Shown here: piece after piece, positions 24,963 through 36,100 of the stretch | Position numbering within the stretch: position 1 is the stretch's first letter | How the letters are laid out: each line of letters starts with the position of its first letter | Assembly: GCA_964389525.1 (NCBI GenBank) | Contig: CAYMEX010000011.1 | Coordinates: forward strand, 1 to 64,000 | Length of the DNA stretch: 64,000 nt | DNA from: JAFLTL01 sp964389525 | GTDB taxonomy: Bacteria; Bacteroidota; Bacteroidia; Bacteroidales; Muribaculaceae | Direction of reading: 5' to 3' | Notes under the pieces: generated by a model | Database searches by the model: none | What the model was told of the DNA's origin: nothing | The model's input: only the letters and a program-made list of their open reading frames with translations | Translations under genes and position numbers: made by a program

Positions 24963-27900
24963 ATGTCAAAGCGATTTCCAGAATACAGCGGCCTGAACCT
25001 GTCGGCCGTCAACAAAGAGATGCTCGCACAGTGGGAAAGCGAGGATCTTTTCCGCACAAGCCTCAAAGAGCGGGAAGGTCATCCGGCGTTTGTATTCTAC
25101 GAGGGACCTCCATCGGCCAACGGTATGCCGGGTATCCACCATGTGATGGGACGCACCATCAAGGATATCATATGCCGCTACATGGCGATGAAAGGCTACC
25201 GCGTCGACCGCAAGGCCGGCTGGGACACCCACGGACTTCCTGTAGAGCTTGCCGTGGAGAAATCGCTTGGCATCACAAAAGAAGACATTGGCAAAAAGAT
25301 CTCGGTCGACGACTACAACAACGCCTGCCGCAGCGAGGTGATGAAATACACCCGCGAGTGGGAGACGCTGACCCGCAGCATGGGCTACTGGGTAGACACC
25401 GAGAACCCGTATATCACATATGACAACCGCTACATCGAGTCGGTGTGGTGGCTGCTGAAACAGCTTTACACAAAGGGCTATCTCTACAAGGGCTACACGA
25501 TACAGCCTTACTCGCCCGCCGCAGGCACAGGCCTCAGCACCCACGAGCTGAACCAGCCGGGCTGCTACCGCGACGTGAAGGACACGACCTGCATCGCACA
25601 GTTCAAGATCACCGATCCGACCGAACAGATGCTGGGCTGGGGCACGCCGTATTTCCTGGCATGGACCACAACTCCCTGGACTCTGCCGTCGAACACAGCT
25701 CTTGCCGTGGGTCCGTCGATAAAGTACAACATCGTCAGAACCTACAACCCCTATTCAGGCAACAAGGTAACGGTCGTAGTCGCCAACGACCTGATGGGCT
25801 CGCTTTTCAACGCAAAAGCTAAAGACATAGCCCTCGAAGACTACAAAAAAGGTGACAAGCTCATACCTTATGAGGTCGTGGCACAGGCCGAGGGCAATGA
25901 TTTCGTGGGGATGCACTACGAGCAGCTTCTGCCGTGGGTGAATCCCGGCGAGGGCGCTTTCCGCGTGATACCGGGCGACTATGTGACAACCGAGGACGGC
26001 ACAGGCATCGTGCACATCGCCGGCACTTTCGGCGCCGACGACCTGCGTGTGTCGAAGCAGAGCGGCATTCCCCCGCTTCATCTTATCGACCGCGACGGCA
26101 ACATACGCCCAATGGTCGACATGAAGGGACGTTTCTACCGCATCGAGGATCTCGACCCGAAATTTGTGGCCGACATGGTGAATGTCGATCTCTACAGCCC
26201 TTGGGCCGGACGATATGTGAAGAATGTCTACGACACGACCATACCCGAAGACGCCGAGACTCTCGACGTGTCGATAGCAATGTATCTGAAGCAGAACGAT
26301 CTCGTATTCAAGATCGAGAAGCATGTGCACAGCTATCCCCACTGCTGGCGCACCGACAAGCCGGTGCTCTATTATCCGCTCGACAGCTGGTTTATACGCA
26401 CCACGGCCGCACGCGAACGCCTGATGGATCTCAACACCACCATCAACTGGAAGCCTGCCGCAACCGGCTCGGGCCGTTTCGGCAAATGGCTTGAAAATCT
26501 GCAGGACTGGAACCTGTCGCGCAGCCGCTACTGGGGCACCCCGCTTCCGATATGGCGCACCGAAGACGGCGCGAGCGAGAAGTGCATCGAGAGCGTCGAG
26601 GAGCTCTACAACGAGATCGAGCGCTCGGTGAAAGCCGGCGTCATGGAGAGCAACCCTCTCAAGGAGAAAGGCTTTGTGCCCGGCGTGTACACCAAGGAGA
26701 ATTACGAGAAAATCGATCTGCACCGCCCGTATGTAGACTATATCGTGCTCGTCGACGAGCAGGGGCATCCGATGCACCGCGAGAGCGACCTGATCGACGT
26801 GTGGTTTGACTCCGGCGCGATGCCGTTCGCCCAGATGCACTATCCGTTTGAAAACCGTGAGGCCGTCGAAAGCGGACGCGTATTCCCTGCCGATTTCATC
26901 GCCGAGGGTGTCGACCAGACTCGCGGCTGGTTCTTCACGCTTCACGCAATCGCGGGCATGGTGAAAGACTCCGTAGCCTACCGCTCGGTGATCTCCAACG
27001 GCCTCGTACTCGACAAGGACGGCAACAAGATGTCGAAACGTCTCGGCAACGCCATAAACCCGTTTGAGGCAATCGAGGAACACGGATCTGATCCGCTGCG
27101 ATGGTACATGATATCCAACTCGTCGCCGTGGGACAACCTGAAATTTGACACCGAAGGTGTGCGTGAGACCGCACGAAAATTCTTCGCGACCATACAACAT
27201 ACCTATGCTTTCTTCGCCCTGTATGCCAATGTCGACGGCTTCGACCCGACAATGCCTCAGGTGCCGGTGGAGAAACGCCCCGAAATCGACCGCTGGATAC
27301 TCTCGTCGCTTAACTCGCTTGTCGAGGAAGCCGATGCCACACTTGCGGCTCACGAGCCTACCCGCGCCGCCCGCGCGATCGCCACATTTGTCAACGACAA
27401 TCTGTCGAACTGGTATGTGCGCCTCAACCGCAAACGTTTCTGGGGCGGCGGCATGACCGAGGACAAACTCGCCGCCTTCCAGACGCTCTACACATGCCTG
27501 GAGACGGTGGCACGCCTCATGGCTCCGATAGCTCCGTTCTATGCCGACCGTCTGTACCGCGACCTCACCGGCAGCGAGAAATCGGTGCATCTTGCCGACT
27601 TCCCCAAGACCGACGCTGCGATGAGCGACAAGGGACTCGAGGGACGCATGGCAATGGCACAGGCAATCACATCGATGGCTCTCGCACTGCGCCGCAAGGT
27701 CAACATAAAGGTGCGCCAGCCGCTGTCGACCATTATGATCCCCGCCGTCGACGACGCCCAGGCTTCGGATCTCGAAGCTATCAAGGCTCTCGTGGCAGGC
27801 GAGGTGAACGTGAAGGAAGTGAAGATTGTCGACGGCGGTGCCGGAATACTCGTGAAACGCGTCAAGCCCGACTTCAAGAAACTCGGCCCGCGCCACGGCA

Positions 27901-28385
27901 AGAACATGAAACAGGTAGCAGCCGCCATAGCCACTCTCCAGCAAAACGAGATAGCCGAGCTGGAGAAGCAGGGCACTCTTGAACTCACGCTTGCCGACGG
28001 AAGCAAGGCCATACTCGACCTGGCGGACGTGGAGGTGTTCAGCGAAGACATACCGGGCTGGCTCGTCGCCAACGACGGCACCCTGACCATCGCGCTCGAC
28101 GTGACCGTGAGCGACGAACTCCGCCGCGAAGGTGTGGCACGCGATCTTGTAAACCGCATACAGAATATCCGCAAGAGCCGCAACTACGAGATAACCGACC
28201 GCATACGCCTGACAGTCGAACCCAACCCGCTCACCGACGACGCTGTCGCCTCACACGGCAAATACATAGCTTCGCAGGTGCTTGCCGACTCCATCGAGAC
28301 GGCGGCAATAACCTCGCCGGCCGAAGACTGTGTGCTCGACATCGACGGCGTGAACGTGAATGTGGAGATAAGCGTTATAAAATAA
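24963..28385 (+). CDS. ileS: isoleucine--tRNA ligase
   Basis: 1140 aa, the long eukaryote-like type found in Bacteroidetes. HIGH-type motif in NGMPGIHHVMGRT, CP1 editing domain (~190-400, with GTGIVHIAGTFGADD), signature KMSKR in GNKMSKRLGN, anticodon-binding domain and a C-terminal extension. Enzymes of this type are often less sensitive to mupirocin than the bacterial type. First of a conserved order ileS-dksA-lspA-DUF4296. Confidence 0.96.
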   Translation: MSKRFPEYSGLNLSAVNKEMLAQWESEDLFRTSLKEREGHPAFVFYEGPPSANGMPGIHHVMGRTIKDIICRYMAMKGYRVDRKAGWDTHGLPVELAVEKSLGITKEDIGKKISVDDYNNACRSEVMKYTREWETLTRSMGYWVDTENPYITYDNRYIESVWWLLKQLYTKGYLYKGYTIQPYSPAAGTGLSTHELNQPGCYRDVKDTTCIAQFKITDPTEQMLGWGTPYFLAWTTTPWTLPSNTALAVGPSIKYNIVRTYNPYSGNKVTVVVANDLMGSLFNAKAKDIALEDYKKGDKLIPYEVVAQAEGNDFVGMHYEQLLPWVNPGEGAFRVIPGDYVTTEDGTGIVHIAGTFGADDLRVSKQSGIPPLHLIDRDGNIRPMVDMKGRFYRIEDLDPKFVADMVNVDLYSPWAGRYVKNVYDTTIPEDAETLDVSIAMYLKQNDLVFKIEKHVHSYPHCWRTDKPVLYYPLDSWFIRTTAARERLMDLNTTINWKPAATGSGRFGKWLENLQDWNLSRSRYWGTPLPIWRTEDGASEKCIESVEELYNEIERSVKAGVMESNPLKEKGFVPGVYTKENYEKIDLHRPYVDYIVLVDEQGHPMHRESDLIDVWFDSGAMPFAQMHYPFENREAVESGRVFPADFIAEGVDQTRGWFFTLHAIAGMVKDSVAYRSVISNGLVLDKDGNKMSKRLGNAINPFEAIEEHGSDPLRWYMISNSSPWDNLKFDTEGVRETARKFFATIQHTYAFFALYANVDGFDPTMPQVPVEKRPEIDRWILSSLNSLVEEADATLAAHEPTRAARAIATFVNDNLSNWYVRLNRKRFWGGGMTEDKLAAFQTLYTCLETVARLMAPIAPFYADRLYRDLTGSEKSVHLADFPKTDAAMSDKGLEGRMAMAQAITSMALALRRKVNIKVRQPLSTIMIPAVDDAQASDLEAIKALVAGEVNVKEVKIVDGGAGILVKRVKPDFKKLGPRHGKNMKQVAAAIATLQQNEIAELEKQGTLELTLADGSKAILDLADVEVFSEDIPGWLVANDGTLTIALDVTVSDELRREGVARDLVNRIQNIRKSRNYEITDRIRLTVEPNPLTDDAVASHGKYIASQVLADSIETAAITSPAEDCVLDIDGVNVNVEISVIK

Positions 28386-28424
28386 CACGTTGCCCCCACA
28401 TCACCACGTTTTCACCTATCCATC

Positions 28425-28820
28425 ATGTTAAAAGCCATGAACGACAAGAAACGATACTCCGACGAGGATCTGCAGGAATTCAAAGAATTGATACTCACCA
28501 AGCTGGAAAAGGCCCAGATTGACTATGACCTGTTGCGTGCCCAGATAGTGAATATCAACGACACCAACGACACTTCGCCCACATTCAAGGCACTTGAAGA
28601 GGGCGCGTCGACACTCGGCAAAGAAGAGGCCAGCCGCCTGGCCGAGCGTCAGCTGAAATTCATGAACAGTCTGAAAGCCGCTCTGGTGCGTATCGAGAAC
28701 AAGACCTACGGTGTAGACCGCATCACCGGCGAACTGATCCCCAAGGAGCGTCTTCGTGCCGTGCCTCACGCTACTCTCGGCATCGAACAGAAGCTCGGCA
28801 CCACAAAGAAGCAAGCCTAA
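28425..28820 (+). CDS. DksA/TraR-family protein without cysteines
   Basis: 131 aa. N-terminal coiled coil (~15-85) and the C-terminal segment ENKTYGVDRITGELIPKERL-RAVPHAT, aligned with the zinc-finger region of DksA/TraR. The four cysteines that bind zinc in classical DksA are absent; the whole protein has no cysteine. Loss of cysteines is known for some DksA paralogs. Likely an RNA polymerase secondary-channel factor. The ATG at 28437 is an alternative start. Between ileS and lspA, as in other Bacteroidales. Confidence 0.85.
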   Translation: MLKAMNDKKRYSDEDLQEFKELILTKLEKAQIDYDLLRAQIVNINDTNDTSPTFKALEEGASTLGKEEASRLAERQLKFMNSLKAALVRIENKTYGVDRITGELIPKERLRAVPHATLGIEQKLGTTKKQA

Positions 28821-28823
28821 GAA

Positions 28824-29528
28824 ATGAACATCACCGGCTCATCCACAGCGACATCCATATCATCCAGCGCGTCGCACGGCAAACGGCTCGTGTGGCTTGC
28901 CGCGGCGATAATCATCGCCGTGCTTGTGGCCGACCAGGCTCTCAAGATCTGGGTCAAGACACATTTCTATCTCGGCGAGGAAGTCAGGATATTCTCCTGG
29001 TTCCGGCTCATGTTTGTTGAAAACAACGGCATGGCCTTCGGCATGGAGATAGGCAGCAAACTGCTTCTGACGGTGCTTCGTATCGTCCTTGTCGTGGCAC
29101 TTCTGTGGTACATCAGAGCCATCGGCGTCATACGCGGAGTAAAACGCGGCTACATCGTGTGTCTGGCACTTATCGTGGCCGGCGCACTCGGCAATATCAT
29201 CGACTGCGTCTTCTACGGCGAGATCTTCAACGACCCGTTCCCGCCTCGCGTGGCCGAGCTGTTTCCCGCCGGCGGCGGCTACGGCACCTGGCTTCACGGC
29301 AAAGTCGTCGACATGCTGTATTTCCCGCTTTTCAGCTTCGACTGGCCCATGTGGATGCCTATTGTCGGAGGCGACCACTTCATATTCTTCCAGCCGGTGT
29401 TCAACCTCGCCGACTCGGCGATCACCATAGGCGTGCTCAGCCTCATATTATTCTATTCAAAAGAAATCGCCTCCCCGTCGCAGCTGCGCAAGGCAGCCGC
29501 CTCACATAGCGAGTCTGCCCAACAATGA
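28824..29528 (+). CDS. lspA: lipoprotein signal peptidase (signal peptidase II)
   Basis: 234 aa, four membrane helices. Conserved segments: ADQALKIWVK, FVENNGMAFGM, the first catalytic Asp in AGALGNIIDCVF and the second in FNLADSAITIG. It cleaves prolipoproteins before the lipidated Cys. Longer than E. coli LspA (about 165 aa) because of a Ser/Thr-rich N-terminal tail and a long periplasmic loop (ELFPAGGGYGTWLHG), usual for Bacteroidetes. Starts 3 nt after the dksA-like gene; its stop overlaps the next start. Confidence 0.95.
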   Translation: MNITGSSTATSISSSASHGKRLVWLAAAIIIAVLVADQALKIWVKTHFYLGEEVRIFSWFRLMFVENNGMAFGMEIGSKLLLTVLRIVLVVALLWYIRAIGVIRGVKRGYIVCLALIVAGALGNIIDCVFYGEIFNDPFPPRVAELFPAGGGYGTWLHGKVVDMLYFPLFSFDWPMWMPIVGGDHFIFFQPVFNLADSAITIGVLSLILFYSKEIASPSQLRKAAASHSESAQQ

Positions 29529-30337
29529 GACTGACCGGGCTCACAATAGCGTTTGCGATCGCCGCGATCTCACTTGGCGGATGCCATAAGACACCCGAAG
29601 GGATCATACCGCCCGACCGCATGACCGATCTGCTCATCGACATGCACAAAGCCGAAGGCATCATCGACATGGGCTACCGCGACTGGGGCACCGACAGCTC
29701 CAAACTGCTCATGCGCGACGCCGTATACCGACGCCACGGCGCCGACCAGGCGACCGTCGACAGCTCGCTCGCCTACTACGGCCGCCACATAGAGGAATAC
29801 ATGAAAATCTACGACGAGGTGATCTCACGACTTGAAGAGGAACTTGACAAGTCGGAGACGATGGGCAACCAGAACATACAGATCGCCATCGTCGGAGATT
29901 CGGCCAATGCGTGGCCGCTGGCGCGAAGAATGTCGATAACCGGAGTCTCCCCCGCCAAGGTGGTGTCCTTTGCCCTCACGCGCGACGAAAACTGGCAAAA
30001 AGGCGATTTCTATACATGGAACGCCAAAGTCATCAACGCACGCGACCAGATCAAATGGCTTATCGGAGCCGAATATGCCGACGGATATCTTGAATGGAAC
30101 ACCGCCGAGTCGGCCGAAGGCAACGACGTCGTATCGCTTTCGCTACAGACCGACTCGGGCAGAAACCCCGAGCGTGTGTTCGGCTATGCCGTGACAGCCC
30201 CCAAAGGCAACGAAATCATTTATCTCGACAGCATCTCGCTTGTGCGCGAGCGCATGAGCGGCCGCAATTATCCGCGCCGCAACAGGCAGCAACACATCAT
30301 GCCGATCCCCGCCGACTCTATCGTGCCCAAGAAATAA
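29525..30337 (+). CDS. DUF4296 domain lipoprotein
   Basis: 270 aa. Signal with lipobox SLGGC (Cys ~20). Residues ~28-115 match DUF4296: PPDRMTDLLIDMHKAEGI and an acidic helical segment ending in RLEEELDKSE. The C-terminal ~150 residues are predicted beta-rich with no known domain. Function unknown; the family is confined to Bacteroidetes and regularly follows lspA, as here (4-nt overlap). Confidence 0.85.
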   Translation: MRLTGLTIAFAIAAISLGGCHKTPEGIIPPDRMTDLLIDMHKAEGIIDMGYRDWGTDSSKLLMRDAVYRRHGADQATVDSSLAYYGRHIEEYMKIYDEVISRLEEELDKSETMGNQNIQIAIVGDSANAWPLARRMSITGVSPAKVVSFALTRDENWQKGDFYTWNAKVINARDQIKWLIGAEYADGYLEWNTAESAEGNDVVSLSLQTDSGRNPERVFGYAVTAPKGNEIIYLDSISLVRERMSGRNYPRRNRQQHIMPIPADSIVPKK

Positions 30338-30346
30338 TATCAGACC

Positions 30347-30415
30347 GTGTCAAAACGGTATCTGACATGAGAAATACCATTACTGAGTTGTGGGCCTACT
30401 GTCACACGCCCTTAC
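30347..30415 (+). repeat. dispersed intergenic repeat, copy B (core 30392-30415)
   Basis: GTGTCAAAA, then CTGACATGAGAAATACCA, then the core GGGCCTAC...CACGCCCTTAC. It shares the leader block with copy C and the core with A and C, and starts 10 nt after the DUF4296 stop, in the same orientation as that gene. Confidence 0.8.
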
Positions 30416-30452
30416 AATTCAATATTGTATCAACAAGGATGATCAGCAATAG

Positions 30453-30485
30453 AACGGGCAGACCGCAACAACCGGCCTGCCCGTT
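30453..30485. terminator. intrinsic terminator between convergent genes
   Basis: AACGGGCAG-ACCG and CCGG-CCTGCCCGTT form a stable stem with T-rich flank on the plus strand; it can serve both the lspA run and the SusCD locus. Confidence 0.75.
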
Positions 30486-30509
30486 TATGTATTACTTCAA
30501 ATCAACCTT

Positions 30510-31532
30510 TTAGTAGCGGAACTTGACTAAAACGCCTTTGTGGTCGGTCGGCCATGTGCCGGCGGGAACTGAGATGGAGTCCATCGTCTGCTCAGGCACA
30601 CGCTCATTGCGCACAATCGACGACTTCGGACCGACGACTATAGCATCAGCGACACTCCAGCCATCGGATGGAACATAATAGATGAAGTCGATGCGGTCGC
30701 GCTCGTCGGCGTCGGGAGCCCACGTGAGTTTTCCGACAGGAACCGCCGGATTATCTGACGGGAATGTGAATCCGGGATGTGTGACAGGATCGGGATATCT
30801 GTCGCGATATGCGTCGCGGAAACCTGCCTCGTAGAGCAGCGACGAGCAGCTCCAGGGCACCACGGCTCCGTTATGATCCCAGAGGTTTTTCGTGTCCTCG
30901 CCCCAGTCAAGGTGCGAGGGCTCGTTGAAATCGCCTCCGAGCAGAATGAGATCGGCCTGCTGCTTCGCGGCATCGTCGATGATGACGCGGATTGCCTCGT
31001 CGCGGTGCGACAGATCGTTGGCCGCCATGACGGAGTCGGTATCGGTCACCGGCGCGTCAATTTTCTGCCACGTGGTGCCGCTGTAGCCGCGCGGCATATA
31101 GCACTCGTAGTGTGTATAGTCGAGATGCGCCGTATAGACCACAACTTTCCTGCCGCCGACGTCGAGTGTCGTGCGTATGGCGCCGTTATGCTCGTCCCAT
31201 ACAGTAGCCTGATCCAACACAGGGTATTTCGATATCAGCTGCACGTCGCGGTCGCCGCTCTTGGCATTATACTCCAGCCCGCGCGCACGCAGCGAATCGA
31301 GCAGGGCGGGGATATGGAACGCATCCTCGCGATCATGTGCCTCGCTGAACATTACTATATCGGGATCGACACGCACAATCTCATCGACAACGGCCGAAAA
31401 GCCGTTCTCGACAACTTTGGCCTCCATCCACACGTTGAGGTGCATGACACTCAACTCCCGCGACGAATCATGGGTCGCGCACGAGGCGCAACCCATGAGT
31501 AAAAGTCCGGCATATAAACCGAGATGTTTCAT
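30510..31532 (-). CDS. endonuclease/exonuclease/phosphatase family lipoprotein
   Basis: 340 aa. Signal with lipobox LLMGC. The EEP fold is shown by LSVMHLNVWME (Asn), MFSEAHD (Glu, metal), LLGGDFNEPSHLD (Asp/Asn) and the C-terminal TDHKGVLVKF (Asp-His pair). Family members cleave phosphodiesters or phosphate esters such as DNA, sphingomyelin or inositol phosphates. It is the last gene of a SusC-SusD-EEP run, 14 nt after SusD, so it probably works on the phosphorylated ligand imported by that pair. Which ligand is unknown. Confidence 0.85.
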   Translation of the reverse strand: MKHLGLYAGLLLMGCASCATHDSSRELSVMHLNVWMEAKVVENGFSAVVDEIVRVDPDIVMFSEAHDREDAFHIPALLDSLRARGLEYNAKSGDRDVQLISKYPVLDQATVWDEHNGAIRTTLDVGGRKVVVYTAHLDYTHYECYMPRGYSGTTWQKIDAPVTDTDSVMAANDLSHRDEAIRVIIDDAAKQQADLILLGGDFNEPSHLDWGEDTKNLWDHNGAVVPWSCSSLLYEAGFRDAYRDRYPDPVTHPGFTFPSDNPAVPVGKLTWAPDADERDRIDFIYYVPSDGWSVADAIVVGPKSSIVRNERVPEQTMDSISVPAGTWPTDHKGVLVKFRY

Positions 31533-31546
31533 TTCTGTCTACATCA

Positions 31547-33088
31547 TTATTTTATTATCCACATCAGCTCGTTCCAGTCGTCGTTGCCTCCGAACTGACG
31601 CTGAAGAGCCTCGTCGAGAGCCTCGCGGTTGTAGTCGTACTCGCGTTTGTCGTACATCCAGCGCATCGGCATCTTTGTCGGGTCGGGGTTGAGATTGGTA
31701 TTGGGATTGATGGGAATTTCAGGATAGCCTGTGCGACGATAGTCGTAGTAGCACCAGTAGGTGTTGTGCATGAAGAAGTCGAGATACTTCTGTGTGAGCA
31801 CTTCGCGCAGGTCTTTTTCAAATGAGGCTGCCGTGCATCCGAGCTGCATCTCAGGCTTAGCAAGGAAGCCGGTGATGTAGGCATCGTCTATGACGACTCC
31901 GTGACGGTACTCGTCGGGGGTGTATGTGGCCGCAAACTCCATGCTGGCACGTATGCCCTCGTGGTAGTAATCATTGGCATTACCGCCGATCCAGCCGCGC
32001 AGACAAGCCTCGGCAAGGACGAAATTGAGTTCGGCATATCCCATCTGTATGGTGGGCTGGCCGGTTTCGACTTCCCAGAAGCGGTTGTTGACATTGGAGA
32101 TCGACCCTTCGTTGTAGCGCGCAAGGATATCGGAATAGACGTCGGTGGGATTCACACCCAGATAAGCGTCGTAGCTGTCGGGACTTTTGTCGGACTCGCT
32201 CTTTGCGGGCTCGCAGTAATAGAACAGACGGCGGTCTTCATTTTTCTTCAGCTCGTCGATGATCGTGGTCGACACTCCCGCATACATGTTGAATTTCGAC
32301 AGGTACAACGGGAAAAGCTGTGAGGAGAGCTTGCCGTAGACAAGCTGGAAGTTGTCGTTGCTGCTTGAGAACAGATCTTGTGTAGCGACAATCTTAGCAA
32401 AGCGCTCGGCAACTCTCAGATCGGCCTCACCTGTCTTTTTGGAGAGGTTGATGAGGATGCGCAGCTGCAGAGCCGACACGGCTTTCTTCCATTTGGCAGG
32501 ATCACCTCCGTAGCAGAAATCGCCATCGAAATTGCGTGTGGCGGCCGAGAACTTGGCGTATGCCTGATCAAGGTCGTCAAGCATATACATCACCACTTCT
32601 TTCTGAGTGTCGTACTTTGGTTTGAAGATACCCTCCTCGCCTTTAAGCGCTTCGGAGTAAGGTATATCGCCGAGCGACATTGTGGCGTCGAACATGAAAA
32701 AGGCTTTCATAAAGAGCTCTACGCCCTCATATGCCTCCTTGTCGACGGGATTGGCATTCTCCACCATGCGGCGCAGACTCATCATGCCGGTGTAACGGCC
32801 GAGACCCGAACGCCCGATGACATTGTACTGCGTGTCGCGTGAGTCCTGCGAACCCTCCTGCCAGCTTATCTGCTTGGTGAAAAACATGTCGCCGAAATAC
32901 CATTTGTCGCCACTCTTGCCGCCCATCGACAGAGCGTTCCAGAGCTGGCCGGTAAGCAACATGCCCGAAGAGGCGGTCGTTGTCGAGTCGGGGTCGGTGT
33001 TGAGTTCGTCGAATTTGCTGCAACCCAGCGGGAGCAACATTGCCGCCGCAAGTGCCCCTGTAGTCATATGTCGGAATATCTTGTTCAT
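31547..33088 (-). CDS. SusD/RagB-family outer-membrane lipoprotein
   Basis: 513 aa. Lipobox LLPLGC (Cys ~22), then KFDELNTDPDSTTT, typical of the SusD-like type 2 group. TPR-like helices run through the first half. It forms a lid on the SusC-like transporter and captures ligand at the cell surface. The ATG at 33088 is preferred over the frame start four codons upstream, because it begins the signal peptide directly. Lies 13 nt after susC. Confidence 0.93.
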   Translation of the reverse strand: MNKIFRHMTTGALAAAMLLPLGCSKFDELNTDPDSTTTASSGMLLTGQLWNALSMGGKSGDKWYFGDMFFTKQISWQEGSQDSRDTQYNVIGRSGLGRYTGMMSLRRMVENANPVDKEAYEGVELFMKAFFMFDATMSLGDIPYSEALKGEEGIFKPKYDTQKEVVMYMLDDLDQAYAKFSAATRNFDGDFCYGGDPAKWKKAVSALQLRILINLSKKTGEADLRVAERFAKIVATQDLFSSSNDNFQLVYGKLSSQLFPLYLSKFNMYAGVSTTIIDELKKNEDRRLFYYCEPAKSESDKSPDSYDAYLGVNPTDVYSDILARYNEGSISNVNNRFWEVETGQPTIQMGYAELNFVLAEACLRGWIGGNANDYYHEGIRASMEFAATYTPDEYRHGVVIDDAYITGFLAKPEMQLGCTAASFEKDLREVLTQKYLDFFMHNTYWCYYDYRRTGYPEIPINPNTNLNPDPTKMPMRWMYDKREYDYNREALDEALQRQFGGNDDWNELMWIIK

Positions 33089-33101
33089 TGTTATGCACAT
33101 T

Positions 33102-36100
33102 TTAGAAGTTCAGCTTGACATTGAAACCAATGAGACGCACTGAAGGCGAATTTATATTCTCAGAGCCTCTGTCGGGGTCGGAGAACCGGAATCCCTTGGA
33201 CCAGAGCAGCAGGTTCTGTCCCACGAGAGCGGCCTCGGCTCCCTTGATGATGCCCACACAGTATTTCTTGGGCAGACGATAGGCGATCGAGAGCTCACGG
33301 AGCTTGAAGAATGTCATGTCGCGCTTGAAAATGCTCTTTGACGAACTGCCATAGTAGGAGCGGGCGAACGACTCATAGGAGACGGCCACATCGTTGGGAG
33401 CAAACACACGCGTATCTTCCAGAATATTGCCGTCGGAATCGTATTTCACGCTACCCGACACAATCTTGACACCCTCGGCGATATAGCCCTTGTGGTTGCC
33501 GTTGACAACCTCGTCGTAGCGCCACGCATTGTCGGAGTCGGGGTGAACGCCGGCATGCCACATGCGCGAGCTCATGTAATCGAACTGCAGACCGCCGACA
33601 CGTCCGTCGAACGAGAAGTTAAGCGTGAAATCCTTGTATCGGAACGAGTTGCTCCATCCCCATATGAAATCGGGTGTCTCGCGTCCGGCATATTTGGGGT
33701 AATTGCTTTCTTTCGGCATACCGTTATAGAGGATCAGCTGTCCGTCGGGAGCATACTCCCAGTCATACATGTCGATCCAATCCCACGTTTTTCCGGGTGC
33801 GACCCAAGGTTTCTGAGTTGAGTACATCTCGTCGACCTTGTAGTAGTAATAGCGGTCGGACGACCAGTTGACAGTCGAGGTCCAGGAGAAATCCTTGGTC
33901 TGGATGATGTCGCCTCTGACAGAAATCTCAAAACCCTTGCGCAGCTGCTCCTCTCCATAGTTGACCAGTGAGCTTGAGAAGCCCGATGCCTCACTGAGGC
34001 TCACGCTACGCTGAAGATTGTACTTGTGATTGCGGTAGAACGCGAAATCAAATCTCAGACGGTTGTTGAGAAGGAAGAGCTCTGTGCCTATTTCAAAGGC
34101 GTCGAGTGTCTCCGGCTCCAGATTGATGTCGCGCATCGATGATGGGAAGAAAGCCGCCGTCATGTTGCCCCAGTAGTTGCGCGAGATCGAGTAAACACTG
34201 TTGATGGAGTAGACTCCGGCCGGAGTCTTGGTGCGCGTCCACGATCCGCGTATTTTCCAGAAATTGATCACGTCCGGAAATTTCAACGCCTCGGTAGGCA
34301 CAAAGCTGCCCGAGAAGGAGGGATAGAAATAAGAGCGCTTGTCTTTGCTCAGAGTCGAGGTCCAGTCATTTCGGCCGGTCACCTCAAGGAATATCATACT
34401 GCGCCACGAAGCACCGAATCGGCCATACACACTGTTGACCTGCTGGCGTGTCTGCGATGTCGACGCGTTGATAGGATCGTTAGAGGCTTTCAGCGAATAG
34501 TAGCCCGGAAGGTTAAGGCCATTCACGGTGCTTGCCGAGTAAGTCTCGCTCTCGCGATAGAAGATCGATCCTCCGACAAAGCCGTCAATCTCGAAATCAC
34601 CGAGTTTCTTGTCGGCGACAAGCATGAAGTCGTCGGTTGTCGAGAAGCCGTTGTTGGTCGACTGCGAATACGCTCCCTTCATGTTTCCACGGGTCGAAAT
34701 AGGCGTTTTATTCTTACGCTTCGAGTAGAAGTAGTCACCGCCAAGACGCAGGGTCGCTTTCAGCCAGTCGGTAACATCGACAGTCACATCGAGGTGTCCG
34801 TTGGTGCTGTCCCACTGTCGTGACGCGGTTCTCTCATATGCGGTGAAGTACGGGTTGTTGTACCACCATCCGCAGTTCCAGTTCTGCTCCTGCTGCTCCT
34901 TGCCTGCAATCCAGTAGTCGCGATAGTCGCGTATGTCGTAGTCGGCACCGGTCCAGATGAGAATATCGTAGAGGAAGCCGCCCTGACCGTATCCCTGACC
35001 GTTGGCACTCGAATACATGTTTTTGTTGTACTGCATTCCGGCATTCAGGTGCAGGCGCTGATAGTCCATCGTACCTCCGGCGATAAACGACAGTTTCTGC
35101 TGATCCTGATTGGGATACTGACCCTTGTTGTAGACGTGATTGAGCGATGTCCTGAACGAGCCGTACTGTCCTTTCTGCGAAATGCTCACATTGTTGTTGG
35201 TGACGAGCGCCGGCTCAAGGAAGTTTTTAAGGTTATCCTTTCCTCTCGACACAAGGGGCATCTCCTCCCACTCATATGTCTTCGGGTTGTACTGCAGCGC
35301 CGTGCGTCCGATATCGAGTTTGTCGCCCCACACATAGTCGTCAGTGCCATACTTGCCCGCACCTCCGGCACTGTAGCTCGTCTGCGGGGTAGGTATCTTC
35401 AGGAAACCGGCATGGAACATCGTGGACGATGCAACCGTCACATCAATGCCTTCCTTATTGGCTCTTTTGGTCGTGATCATAATGGCACCGCCACCTCCAC
35501 GCGAGCCGTAGAGTGCCGATGCGGTCGAGCCCTTGAGCACGCTTATCGACTCGATATCCTCTGACGGAATATCGGAAATCTCAAGGTTGTAGTGCGGCAC
35601 ACCGTCGAGCACAAGAAGAGGACTCATGCCACGGAGCTTAATGGATGCTCCACCTGCAAACTCCGTACTGTTGTTGATCTGCAGACCGGCGATCTTACCG
35701 GTGAGCGACGTGACCATCTCGGCGCCACGCGCCACATTGAGTTCGTCGCCCTTCACCTCCTGAACAGAGTAACCAAGCGCTTTCTGACTGCGTTTAAGAC
35801 CGAGAGCGGTCACAACAACCTCGTCCATGACCTGCGATGTCTCTATCATGGTGATCTTGTAGTCGCGCTTGTCGGTCACAGGTATCTCCTGTTTCTCATA
35901 GCCGACATATGTCACCTGAAGGATGTCGCCGACCGATGCGTCAAGTGCAAACTTTCCGTCGATATCGGTGCTCGTACCTAATTTTGTACCCTTTATAATG
36001 ACGCTGGCTCCGAGTATCGGATCGCCCAGTTCATCACTGACGGTACCATGTATCTTAAATTTGTCAGCCGCCTGTGCACTGACTGTCAGAAAGAAAACAA

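Noticed and set aside
25755..27944. A 729-codon open frame antisense to ileS
   Set aside because: It lies wholly inside ileS, is rich in Arg, His, Val and Ala as expected from the opposite strand of GC-rich codons, and has no recognisable domain. The same applies to long antisense frames at 3987-5495, 20226-21380 and 22177-23277.
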